Positions 8,670 through 16,217 of a stretch of DNA of 16,217 nucleotides are shown here, piece by piece. Origin of the DNA: Larix sibirica (Eukaryota > Streptophyta > Pinopsida > Pinales > Pinaceae); contig NWUY0300006414.1 of NCBI GenBank assembly GCA_004151065.3, positions 106,633-122,849 on the forward strand, read 5' to 3'. Position numbers and translations under genes: made by a program. Positions within the stretch are counted from its first letter, which is position 1, and every line of letters begins with the position of its first letter. Under the pieces are notes generated by a model. That model saw only the letters and a program-made list of their open reading frames with translations, did no database searches and had not been told where the DNA came from.

Positions 8670-8888
8670 AATAATTGTAAGGCCACAAGCCTATTTTTGT
8701 GTGGTTGATAGGATATTTAGCTTGATGAATAGAATGCAATAATATAAGCATGATATTTTGTTGGGTGTATGAAAGGCTATATGCCAGATGAATATAATGT
8801 ATCCTTAAAGGCGATTCACAATGAATGTAAGGTCGTTAAGGGTAGTTTATGTTGATTCTATATGAATAAAAATAATTTTTTCTTTGGA

Positions 8889-8930
8889 ATATATATATAT
8901 ATATATATATAAGAGAGAGAGAGAGAGAGA
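8889..8930. repeat. (AT)n(GA)n microsatellite at LINE 3' end
   Basis: (AT)n at 8889-8911, then (GA)n to about 8930, then GGACCTACTATC. The GGACCTAC that follows is the reverse complement of the GTAGGTCC core in the block at 4309-4384, so the LINE region is bracketed by related simple repeats in opposite orientation. Confidence 0.85.
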
Positions 8931-9389
8931 GGACCTACTATCTAGGATTAAAAACATATATATCATCCATTTCATGCAATAGTATTCATAGCTAAAGTAT
9001 GTAATATATGATATACATTGCATATATTTAAAGTATAATTTTAAAATTAAGATTGTTAATTTTAATATATACTTGTCTACACAATAAGGAAGGTGTGAAC
9101 ATATCATGCAATGTGAGTATATGGTCATAACTTTCTAATGGAGAGTTAACGGAGAGTTTAGATTGTAGAAAATAAGCAGGTGATAATCAGGTGTCAATTG
9201 TATTTGCTCAAATAAGTTGTGCAAGTTCAAGAAATAAAATGAATGCGCATTGACCTGTAACAACTTAGTAAGGCTTCTACAAATGTAAGCTACACATTAT
9301 GTCTTGTTATTTTAATCTATATTTCCTTTCAATGCAACAATTTGTTTCATCTTGCTTTTTAGTTTAGAATTAGGCCAAAGTTACAATGG
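8931..9389. other. AT-rich spacer, nothing recognised
   Basis: I see no coding frame with a domain. The minus-strand frame at 8847-9128 takes its N-terminal-like low-complexity run from the microsatellite and is probably chance. Confidence 0.5.
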
Positions 9390-9555
9390 ACATACAATTC
9401 AACACATTAGCACCTTGTATGTGTTCTAAACAAAGATCCCACCCACCATTCAACAATGAATTTACTACATTGAAAACATACAATTCAATAGATTACCACC
9501 TTGTATGTGTTCCTAACAAAGATACCACCCACCATTCAACAATGCTACATTGAAA
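9390..9555. repeat. 86-base tandem duplication
   Basis: Unit 1 starts at 9390 and unit 2 at 9476. They share ACATACAATTCAA, CACCTTGTATGTGTTC, AACAAAGAT and CCACCCACCATTCAACAATG. The second unit lacks about nine bases near its end. There is no coding signal. Confidence 0.9.
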
Positions 9556-10020
9556 TTCAAATTATTTATATGCATCACTTACAAACTATCTAACAAATCA
9601 TTATATTTTCCTAATTTTATTATAAAAAAAATATATTGCATATTTCAATGATGAATATTCTTGAAAATAGATTCAATAATTTCATTATAAAAACATAATA
9701 CCTTACATTTTTTATTTCCTTCTTTGAAAAAAAACTTATTAGATTCATGCATAATAATCTATTAAAATTGTTTACTAAAATTTCCATTCAAATGGGAGTT
9801 GATTGAAAAATAAAAATATATTATTATTTTATAATTTACTCTACATTAAAAATATATATAATAATAAAATTGATTTATATTTAATAATAATGACTAATTG
9901 AATTTACAATGGCTTTGTTAAATTTGCAATTCATAATATTAAAAATATTCAGAATTAAATATTTTGTAAATATTTTGAATTATCTAGTGAAACTCACATT
10001 TTTATCAAACTCAATTAATG
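9556..10020. other. Very AT-rich spacer downstream of the Gypsy element
   Basis: Long A and T runs and repeated ATATAT and AATAATA blocks. If the Gypsy element at 10040-14330 had a 3' LTR it should start near here, but no TG...CA-bounded block or second copy was found. Confidence 0.45.
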
Positions 10021-10056
10021 GCATTGCTAGGATCATCACATGCTAATCAGCAATGC
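10021..10056. repeat. Short inverted repeat GCATTGCT/AGCAATGC
   Basis: Eight-base perfect arms at 10021-10028 and 10049-10056 around a 20-base loop, at the very end of the recognisable Gypsy sequence. It may mark a breakpoint or be chance. Confidence 0.45.
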
Positions 10057-10156
10057 AAATATATATGCAACATGTCCTATCTTATCCATGATTTTAAAAC
10101 TGGCAATGCAAACATATATGCAACATGTCTTATCTTATCCATGATTTCAAAAGGTC
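10051..10156 (-). repeat. 53-base tandem duplication
   Basis: Units at 10051-10103 and 10104-10156 share CAATGCAAA, ATATATGCAACATGTC and TATCTTATCCATGATTT. They repeat the RHVAY segment near the end of the Gypsy reading. Confidence 0.92.
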
Positions 10157-10388
10157 CACAATATTTTGTTGCTAGCTTAATATAGCTCTATAAATTTAAA
10201 GAACTTTTATTTGGTTTAACTTTCACAAACACATGCTCCCCAACTTTTAATTACCTTGGTATTTTGTCTTCATCTACATAACTATTTTTTTATCAGATGT
10301 TGACATCAGTTCAACTTGATCTTAGTAACTTGTTCTTCCATCTCCTTGAGCAACTCTAGCCCAAGTATCACATCGACCAAGTTACCCT

Positions 10389-10465
10389 AGCTTACCAAGG
10401 CATTGCATTTTTTGTCGTACAAAGCTTAGCTTACCAAGGTGTTGCATTTTTGTCGTGCAAAGCTT
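10389..10465 (-). repeat. 39-base tandem duplication
   Basis: Units at 10389 and 10428 share AGCTTACCAAGG, TTGCATTTTT, GTCGT and CAAAGCTT. They repeat the EAL-GRKCNT-type segment downstream of integrase. Confidence 0.92.
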
Positions 10466-10489
10466 CAATTGGACTCATTTTCAATGAAG

Positions 10490-11270
10490 AATTATATACA
10501 TTATTGTATGCAAACTCCACTTAATACAAATAATGCATACATCTACAACATGTCTTCATTTAGTTGATTAACTCTCTTTATTTGTCCATTCATTTGTGGA
10601 TGATATGTTGTATTGAAATTCAAAAATTTTCATAACTCTTGTTTAATCCACTCCAAAAGTTTGATGTGAACTTAGTATATCTATTGCAATCTCGCAACTT
10701 CTTTCATGTAGATTTGTACTATATGTGTGGCCTGACTTACTTAATTGGCATAAAATAAAACATTTTGTTAACTTGTCCACCACTACCATGGTAGAGTCAT
10801 AATGCTTTGTTTTGGGTAACTTGGCGATGAAATAAATAGTCACCACCTCCTACTTCCATTCTAGTAATGGAAATGGTTGTAGCAAACCGGTTGGATGTCT
10901 ATATTTAAATTTCACTTTCTCACATTCCAAACATTTAGATATGTATTCAACAATATATACTTTTCATTCATGGCAAAAAATAAAGATTCCTCAGTCTACA
11001 ACTATTGTTTGGTATTCAAGTTATCCATCATATGGAACATTATGCATCTCATTCAATATAATTGTCCTTAATTGATGAGAATATGGAATATAAACTCTAC
11101 TATGATGTATAAGAATTCTATTATAATCTTTATATTCTAATGTACATTTTGTTGTAACACTTTCACCTGAAGATAATGATCATTTGAGATAAGATCTTCA
11201 AGAAATTTGTTTTTCAAGTCTAATTCATACATCCTAATTGGTGTAGTATGCAATGAATTTATTTTTCTGC
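10490..11270 (-). pseudogene. Integrase remnant of the Gypsy element
   Basis: The region begins with SRKINSLHTTPIRMYELDLK and DHYLQVKVLQQ, then VYIPYSHQLRTIILNEMHNVPY. The zinc-binding CLEC pair is at 10922-10933, but the expected GH of the HHCC motif is damaged. WKWEVVTIYFIAKLPKTK and MVVVDKLTK (first catalytic Asp) follow in the frame at 10846-10643. After YMKEVARL the text jumps to KFTSNFWSGLN: the piece with the second catalytic Asp (SDRD in relatives) has been deleted. Then YHPQMNG and IKRVNQ follow, where the third acidic residue, normally Glu, is Lys (10576-10578). Integrase would insert the DNA copy; all but one active-site residue is lost. Confidence 0.75.
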
Positions 11271-11770
11271 TATGTGCATGAACAACCATATTCTCTTCCC
11301 TTTAATGTGGTTGATGTTAAAATTGAATTCACAAAAAAATCCAACCATCTTGTTTGCCTAGCATTCAGATTTTATAGTTCAAATAAATATTTCAAACCAC
11401 TATGATTGGTTTTTTACTCAAATTTTATTCCCATCAAATAATGTCTCCACATCTTTAGTGCATGCACCATGGTAGTGAATTCTAAATCATGAGAGATAAT
11501 TCTTCTCATGCACATTAAGTTTTGTAAACTCATAACAAATTAAATGTCTATTATGATTTATAATTCCATAAATTTCGCATATATGCATACAACTAAAGGT
11601 CCATTTGGAATAGCAATTTTGAGAATTAGTGCACTAGTTAGCAATTTCTTTAATAATTGGAAACTTTCATCACTCTTTGGTGTCCATTCAAATTTCATTC
11701 ATTTTTATGTAAATGTGATTGGATGCATAATCTTGGAGAATCATTTTATAAACCTTCTATAATATTCAAC
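11270..11770 (-). pseudogene. RNase H remnant of the Gypsy element
   Basis: The minus strand reads YMRSFTGFVEYYRRFIK just before the domain, then GHLICYEFTKLNVHEKNYL, HDLEF, VHALKMWRHYLMGIKFE and NHSGLKYLFEL, NLNARQTRWLDFF, and NHIKGK near 11310-11340. This is the order found in the RT_RNaseH domain of Ty3/Gypsy pol. Frameshifts separate most of these pieces. Confidence 0.72.
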
Positions 11771-11785
11771 AAATCCTGTGAATGA

Positions 11786-12133
11786 CCTCATATATAAAAT
11801 ATTCTTTGGTGCATGCCGTCATATTATTGCTTCAATTTTCTCTAGATCTATTGCTATTCTTTCTTCATAAATATATGCCCCAAATAATGAACTTGATTTT
11901 GGTAAGATGAACACTATTGTTATTCTTTCTTCATAAATATATGCCCAAAATAATGAACTTGTTTTTGGTAAAATGAACACTAGCTCAATTTGGAATAAGA
12001 CCTCAGACATGAAATATTATTTGGTGTGATCTATCGTATTATTGCTTCAATTTTCTCTAGATCCAATGCTATTCTTTCTTCATCAATATATGCCCCAAAT
12101 AATGAACACTTGCTCAATTTGGCATAGAGAGGG
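11786..12133 (-). repeat. Nested tandem duplications (215 and 66 bases) in reverse transcriptase
   Basis: An outer pair starts CCTCA...AAATATT at 11786 and 12001 (offset 215), each followed by TATTATTGCTTCAATTTTCT. Inside the first unit, a 66-base unit beginning TATTGCTATTCTTTC is itself doubled (11849-11914 and 11915-11980). The second outer unit has it once (12066 on). As a result the LFGAYI-EER segment of reverse transcriptase occurs three times. Confidence 0.88.
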
Positions 12134-12473
12134 TGTTATCTTAGTCCTTGAAATACTAACCTCAAGTATTCTTCATGCTCATCCTTTTGACACTGAATAA
12201 TGAGAATATCATCCAGAAAGATAATCCAAACTTATTCAAATATTCTCTAAAAAAATCATTTATTTGACAAAAAAAAATGGTTGATACATTTTCCAAACCA
12301 AATGTCACCACTACAAACCCAAAGTGTCCATATATAGTTTTGAAAATGGTTTTTCCCATATCTTCATCCTTTTCATATTTGATGGTGGTCATACCTCAAA
12401 ACTATTTTTTAATTTTGTTTGTTTCTTTCAACTAAAAAATGTCATCAATGCTAAGTAAATGATATTTGTTCCT

Positions 12474-13004
12474 TTTATTTTCAAAAGAAAAAACCATATC
12501 CCTTGATATTCATAGATTGAATCAAATAAGATAAAAAGTTGCAAAGTTGCTTTCTAATGACCTTCTAAAGGTACATAATCCAACACTCTACACTCCCAAT
12601 GAAAATATCCCAAAAAACTACTTCAAATCATCTATTACAACCAAATAAATTTAAGCACCTTAGAAACTCTTTATTAGGGTCTACCCCCCCGGCTTCGTTA
12701 GGATTTTTCCTAAATGGAGGAGTGGGGATCAAGTGACAACACCTAACTCAAGACTTTCCCCCAAGGACACACCTAGTAGCTTCGAAATATTTATGTTGTG
12801 CTTCCCTAGGTGTGCATTTTGATATTGTCAATCCTACAAACATGAACTATCAATTCTATTGTAATATTGTAAATCTGTAACTAAGAAAAATACATATAAA
12901 CTGGCTTCAAACTAGTCTACAGTGCCTCCAATTCTAGTGAAAAGTAAATCCCAAAAACAATGACAACAAGATTACAATTTGTTCCAATGACAATGAAAAA
13001 TTAC
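12474..13004. other. About 0.53 kb block interrupting the Gypsy reverse transcriptase
   Basis: The reading on either side belongs to reverse transcriptase, and only a few codons should separate NKY from the next motif. The block has no reverse-transcriptase text. It includes a GC-richer stretch with CTACCCCCCCGGCTTCG near 12682-12698. It is flanked by an imperfect 12-base direct repeat, ATATTTGTTCCT (12462-12473) and ATATTTATTCCT (13005-13016). That fits an insertion with a target duplication, but one flank may simply be the element's own sequence duplicated. The insert class is unknown. Confidence 0.45.
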
Positions 13005-13429
13005 ATATTTATTCCTTACAATGACTTTGTTCAACTGTCTAAAATCAATACATAGCATAAAAATTCCAACTTTCATTTTTATAAAAAAAATTGGTGCTAT
13101 CCAAGGATAGACTATATACCCCTATTATTTGACAATTCTTCTAACTACATTTGTCAATTATGGTGTACTCATTCTATATGAAGTCTTGGAGATTGGGGCA
13201 ACTTTAAGCACAAATAAATAGAAAATCAATGTGTCTTTTTGGTGGGAATGCAAGGACTTCTTCAAACACATCTACAAATTCGTGTAACACTATAAAGTCC
13301 ATACATGGGTTGCATACATTAACACTCTTTTTTAAGGCAATTCTATTCAGTTGCAAAGTTGTAATTTACCTTATAGCAATAGGCCTTTGCCTATCATTGT
13401 CTTTTGATTTTCTTCTTCATCAAAAGTCT

Positions 13430-13800
13430 TGTTATGACAATTTAAACAACATGGTGTGCATCTAACCAATCCATCCCAATGAGAACATCGTATAAACCAA
13501 GTCATAATATTTTCAGGTTTGCAAAGTCCTTCATATATAATGGATAACCTTCATATATAATGGATAACCCTTTACTATCTCATTGATTTTCCTTTTTGTT
13601 CCATTGGCCCAATGAACTATCCATGATTTATTATATTTGTTTATCTTCAAATGAAATCGTTCAACCAAATTAAGAGCAATATAACTATGACTTTTTTATG
13701 CATTAGCTAAAGTTGCAATAGGTTGTTTAACAATCTTACTTTCAACCTTGACCATGTTTGATTGATGATCTGCATGACAATTATCGAAGGCTATATAAAT
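13430..13800 (-). pseudogene. Aspartic protease remnant of the Gypsy element
   Basis: The minus strand reads VDDVTRNLP, IYIAFDN, VESKIVKQPIATL, then SHSYIALNLVERFHLK, and later GLYDVLIGMDWLDAHHVV and NCHNKTF. In active relatives the catalytic motif is DSGA just before SHSYI. Here the text is NA-stop-K, with the Asp codon position (13702-13704) reading Asn, so the protease is inactive. It would have cut the polyprotein during particle maturation. A 20-base tandem duplication lies within it at 13528-13567. Confidence 0.72.
13528..13567 (-). repeat. 20-base perfect tandem duplication
   Basis: CCTTCATATATAATGGATAA occurs twice back to back (13528-13547 and 13548-13567), within the Gypsy protease. 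The perfect match suggests it is younger than most lesions around it. Confidence 0.95.
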
Positions 13801-13889
13801 TCAAGGAAGGTTCCTTGTCACATCATCCACTATCTTCACGTCGTAAACAATATGTATGCCTATGTTCTCATTAACATCCTAAACATTAA

Positions 13890-14330
13890 TTAGTTACCTT
13901 GCCCTTTTTTTGAAACCCTTCTTCCTTTGATATTGCTTTTCTTTCTTCATAACTTTCAAAGACATCTAAAAATCTACTATGTTTTTACTTTGATCATACA
14001 AGTATTTGGCCTTCCAAATTGTTTCTTCAGAGTGGTCTTATGTTCTTCAAATTGAATGCTAGCCTTGTATAATAAAGGTAAGCCACTTAGAAAACATTGT
14101 ATATGTATCTTCTCATCTCAAGTATATTCGACATACCACAACTCCATAATGTTTTATCATACTCCATAGTCATATTCCTCAATTTGAGTTCAAATAATTC
14201 CTAAAATTTCTTGTCATAATAATGCTCAAAAATATATTTATGCTAACAATATTTCTTGAACTGCTTCCAAGAAATATTTATTTCATTGAAGTATTTCATT
14301 CTTACATCAATAGGCGTTCTTATTGTTCTT
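13890..14330 (-). pseudogene. Gag remnant of the Gypsy element
   Basis: Minus-strand reading gives SWKQFKKYC, then YDKKF and ELFELKLRNMTMEYDK, the usual spacing of plant retrotransposon gag (W--F---F-------- / F--L-QG-M-V-EY). This is followed by SGLPLLYKASIQF-like text and KAKYLYDQSKN (about 13985-14015). A lysine-rich tail, QYQRKKGFKKRAR, follows. Gag would form the particle core. Stops and at least two frameshifts are present. A zinc knuckle expected between gag and protease was not identified. Confidence 0.65.
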
Positions 14331-15299
14331 TATTCAAAGGTTGGGTGATTAAGATCTCTTTTAATGATAAATTTAAAAGTGGACAAACTGGATGCATTAA
14401 TATTCTATGTTGCGTTATGGACCGCTGTGATTTTAAGAAATAAAATTCACATATTTGGTAATATGTGTATTAATCATTAGTGTAGGTGATTTAAATAAAA
14501 TTTGAGTTGAAATGTTAATGGAGGTTGTTATCGACAACCTATTTCCCATTCCTTCTGTTGGTACCAGAATATGCTCCCATCAAAATGTTTAGATTCTGGC
14601 AACGCACATGCAAAAAGGGACCATGGTTTTCGCTGCCGAAATCTCCACTAGTATTTTCACCAAAGTTGTGAGTGTTCCAGTCAATCTGGTTAGTTCTCAT
14701 GTCAAATCTTTAACTTGGTGAATTCGATTCAAATTCCAATCATTAAATATCCAATCTCCCAAGGCAAAGTATATCAAAACCACGTATTTTTCAGACATAA
14801 TTACTTGTATTTTCCTGATTTATTCATTGTCTTTGGGAACATATTACGAGGATATGGAAGTGAATGTTTGAAAACAAAGAGGTTTTTTTTAAGGACGGGC
14901 TCATTCACAAAAACCTCCATGGGCTCATTCACAATCACAAAAACCTTCGTCAGTTTTTCAACAGGTATCATGGTTTGGAAGAGTCGAAGGAATCTTTACG
15001 GCCTATTTTTTACAGGTTTACACAGTAAATTATTTTATGTTTTGGTCATTATCTTTGGACGCTCTTTCCAAACAATTGTAGAAGAATTTGTAAAAACCAC
15101 GGGAGTTTTTTTCCAAGAATGGATTTATCTACAAAATCCTCTCTGTTTTCGCACAGCTATCACAGTTTAGGAAATATAGGTGGTTCTTTGAGACCATTTT
15201 TCTTAGAATTTCGCCAAATTCACCTCCTACAAAAATGTTTAGTCAAAAATCAAGTGTTAAGTGCCAGATAATGGCACATATAAGTGTTAGGTCAATGTT
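14331..15299. other. Unassigned region beyond gag
   Basis: This is where the Gypsy 5' part and LTR should lie, but I could not recognise them. It holds a perfect hairpin, AGGTTGT-TATCG-ACAACCT (14522-14540), and a 24-base tandem duplication beginning GGGCTCATTCACAA (14897-14944). It also holds a plus-strand 151-codon open stretch at 14715-15170 that begins at TTG and has no domain. A smaller inverted repeat, GTGCCA-GATAA-TGGCAC, is at 15261-15277. The open stretch contains the 24-base duplication, which keeps the frame open because 24 is a multiple of three. It may be LTR or intergenic sequence. Confidence 0.4.
14897..14944. repeat. 24-base tandem duplication
   Basis: GGGCTCATTCACAA starts at 14897 and at 14921. 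The second unit carries a small change (CACAATCACAAAAACC) compared with the first (CACAAAAACC). Confidence 0.85.
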
Positions 15300-16217
15300 C
15301 GGAAAGAAGAAGTGCTCAAGGTAGAGCATGAGAGCTCAAGTTAAAATGCAAATGTTAAGGAAAAATAATTCGGAGATCCAAGCAATGAGAGAGAACACTC
15401 ATATGTTAGGTTTATTGATGATCAAGCAAATGCATTTAGGGATCACTCTTGGAATTATCGTGGAGCGACCTTTTAGAGCCAGTAACTGTGAATTGAGTTC
15501 TTTCATTTAGAGATATGATTGTTATAGGTGTTAAAAGTGGTTTCACAAATCATGAAGTGCTATGTATCATGATGATATTCTTGACATCAATGATGAAGAG
15601 AAGACGAAACTCAATGAAGAAGCTTTCTCTAATTGCATGAACAACGGATAGAGTACTTAAAGGCACAAAGATTGGCATCAATTTCAAGTTGGAAGACATT
15701 TAAGAGACTTTTTCTAATCTGGTTGAAGCCTTTAAACTATTATATTGATGAAGACAGTTGTGCAAACTCTAGTTTCTGCATCATTATTGGAAATGTTAAG
15801 GCTTTATTATTCTTGATGAAAATGATTGGAAATGTTTCGGTTGAAGGTTGTATGTCAACTGTGAATATTTTATAACAACTCATGAGGCATCGAATGTCAA
15901 CACATGTAGCAGAGCATAATTAAAGATATATTTTAGTCAAAAGAAACAGAGTACCTAGCAGTTACAAGATTTTGGAATTTGATGACAAGGAGCAGATTAT
16001 TTGATAAGTCAAATATTTTTCCAGATTTTCAAGCATGAAATCAATTGGCGCATGTGGAAGTCAAAGAGCATTCCAAGTTAGCAATGGTTTGGGAAGGTTT
16101 GTTGACATATATCTGCAATCTTTAACACTTGTTCAAGTTTTCTAGCAGCTCGAGATCAATGATAAGAAGGATATTCAAGCACGGTCAAGTTGTCATCTAA
16201 AAAGATAGGATTACAAT
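15300..16217 (+). pseudogene. Unrecognised decayed coding region with a zinc-knuckle-like motif
   Basis: The plus-strand reading at 15511-15570 gives RYDCYRC-stop-KWFHKS, followed one base out of frame by a TGC. This fits a CX2CX4HX4C zinc knuckle (first Cys codon at 15520-15522, His at 15544-15546) with a stop and a frameshift. Downstream pieces look coding in changing frames: DINDEEKTKLNEEAF near 15575-15625, and VKRNRVPSSYKILEFDDKEQ near 15935-15995. Zinc knuckles of this type occur in retrotransposon gag and LINE ORF1 proteins, so a retroelement origin in plus orientation is likely, but I cannot name the family. It runs off the window end. Confidence 0.35.

Larger units (their letters stand above)
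6769..8888 (+). pseudogene. 5'-truncated LINE ORF2 fragment with 3' tail, copy B
   Basis: This is the longer of the two related copies. It contains, in order, the post-palm reverse-transcriptase segment (frame from about 6774, with WSTLTFPIELGGWGIKNLEL), a 320-base tandem duplication (6925-7562), the ADAQAQQPQLRDR segment (7497-7706), zf-RVT (7716-7967), RNase H (about 8203-8669) and a noncoding 3' tail of about 220 bases. An AATAAA is present at 8865-8870. The tail ends TTTTTTCTTTGGAATATAT and runs into (AT)n. Start at an internal point and an intact 3' end is the usual outcome of target-primed insertion with 5' truncation. The copy is dead: the palm and endonuclease are missing, several frame breaks are present, and an RNase H catalytic Asp is replaced. 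Confidence 0.85.
10040..10490 (-). pseudogene. Post-integrase region of the Gypsy element
   Basis: The minus strand gives FAYNN, SSLKMSPIEAL, DVILGPELL-like, LKVGEHVFVKVKPNKSSL, LATKYCGPFEI and DKIRHVAYMFAL in mixed frames, as in the GPY/F-like module of Ty3/Gypsy integrases. It ends near 10040 without a chromodomain or LTR. Two tandem duplications (10389-10465 and 10051-10156) fall in it. Confidence 0.7.
11786..13250 (-). pseudogene. Reverse transcriptase remnant of the Gypsy element, interrupted
   Basis: The minus strand opens with APISKTSYRMSTP (about 13160-13200), then [17 protein letters not shown] (about 13030-13085) and NKY. The reading then breaks for about 0.53 kb and resumes near 12460 with KYHLLSIDDIF. 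The frame at 12392-12162 carries KTIFKTIYGHFGFVVVTFGLEN. The catalytic FLDD box is still present (Asp codons at 12208-12213), but in a frame shifted from the text before it. The segment after it, SKCSLFGAYI-EERIAIDLEKIEAI, is present more than once because of nested tandem duplication (11786-12133). The enzyme would copy element RNA into DNA; this copy cannot. Confidence 0.75.
10040..14330 (-). mobile_element. Ty3/Gypsy gag-pol pseudogene, reverse orientation
   Basis: On the minus strand, domains follow in the order gag, protease, reverse transcriptase, RNase H, integrase, post-integrase region. This is the Ty3/Gypsy order: integrase comes last, unlike Copia. Wording such as YDVLIGMDWLDAHH, YRMSTP, SGLKYLFEL, MHNVPY, CLECEKV and VVVDKLTK is typical of the plant chromovirus-like branch, though no chromodomain could be seen. 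Dozens of stops and frameshifts, several tandem duplications and one insertion of about 0.53 kb show long decay. No LTR pair, primer-binding site or polypurine tract could be established, so the element boundaries are approximate. Confidence 0.82.

Noticed and set aside
8847-9128. 93-codon minus-strand frame
   Set aside because: It runs through the (AT)n(GA)n microsatellite and AT-rich DNA, is low in complexity and has no domain.
9390-9555. Possible CRISPR-like or LTR-like repeat
   Set aside because: There are only two adjacent copies with no spacers; it is a simple tandem duplication in a plant-like genome.
14559-14580. TTGGTACCAGAATATGCTC resembling an initiator-Met primer-binding site
   Set aside because: The match to the usual TGGTATCAGAGC is partial, GGTACC is palindromic so the strand is ambiguous, and no LTR end in CA lies next to it on the plus strand.
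14715-15170. 151-codon open frame, the longest in the window
   Set aside because: It starts at TTG, not ATG, shows no domain and contains a 24-base tandem duplication. At this AT content and window size it may well be chance.
15633-15875. 80-codon plus-strand frame
   Set aside because: The coding-like signal in this region lies in other, changing frames; this frame has no domain and starts at a non-ATG codon.

Overview
The window looks like a stretch of a large, repeat-rich plant nuclear genome. It is AT-rich, carries several (TA)n and (GA)n microsatellites, and has no prokaryote-style gene packing. Most of what can be recognised is decayed retrotransposon. The non-LTR element has a zf-RVT zinc-binding region followed by an RNase H domain, and the Ty3/Gypsy polyprotein has wording familiar from conifer-type genomes. 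A gymnosperm is therefore my best guess, but that guess rests on remembered family resemblance and not on any search. I see no intact gene and no candidate for a new functional system. The main interest lies in how the sequence has been rearranged.

Layout. Positions 1-2000 hold no clear transposon. On the minus strand at 1670-1888 there are two well-formed splice sites around a 100-base intron, which could be the last coding exons of a gene; its remaining exons would lie upstream and are not seen. Positions about 1997-3960 are an old plus-strand LINE fragment: end of reverse transcriptase, zf-RVT, RNase H and 3' tail. Positions 4309-5951 and 6697-8335 are two nearly identical plus-strand copies (constant offset 2384, no indels) of a second, 5'-truncated LINE. 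The first copy stops in the middle of RNase H at a single N (5952). The second continues through RNase H and a 3' tail to about 8888. Between them lies about 0.6 kb of AT-rich DNA bounded by an approximately 70-base direct repeat.

Positions 8931-10020 are AT-rich, with one 86-base tandem repeat and no gene. Positions about 10040-14330 are a minus-strand Ty3/Gypsy gag-pol pseudogene. Read from high to low coordinates it gives gag, protease, reverse transcriptase, RNase H, integrase and a post-integrase tail. It has many frameshifts and stops and has lost key catalytic residues, and an unrelated block of about 0.53 kb interrupts its reverse transcriptase. No LTR pair could be seen. Positions 14450-15240 are unassigned. 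Positions 15300-16217 hold a plus-strand, badly decayed region with one zinc-knuckle-like motif.

A feature running through the whole window is local tandem duplication. About eleven independent direct duplications of 20-320 bases are visible, several of which break reading frames. The paired LINE copies with an N at the breakpoint may be an assembly artefact and should be checked before being read as biology.
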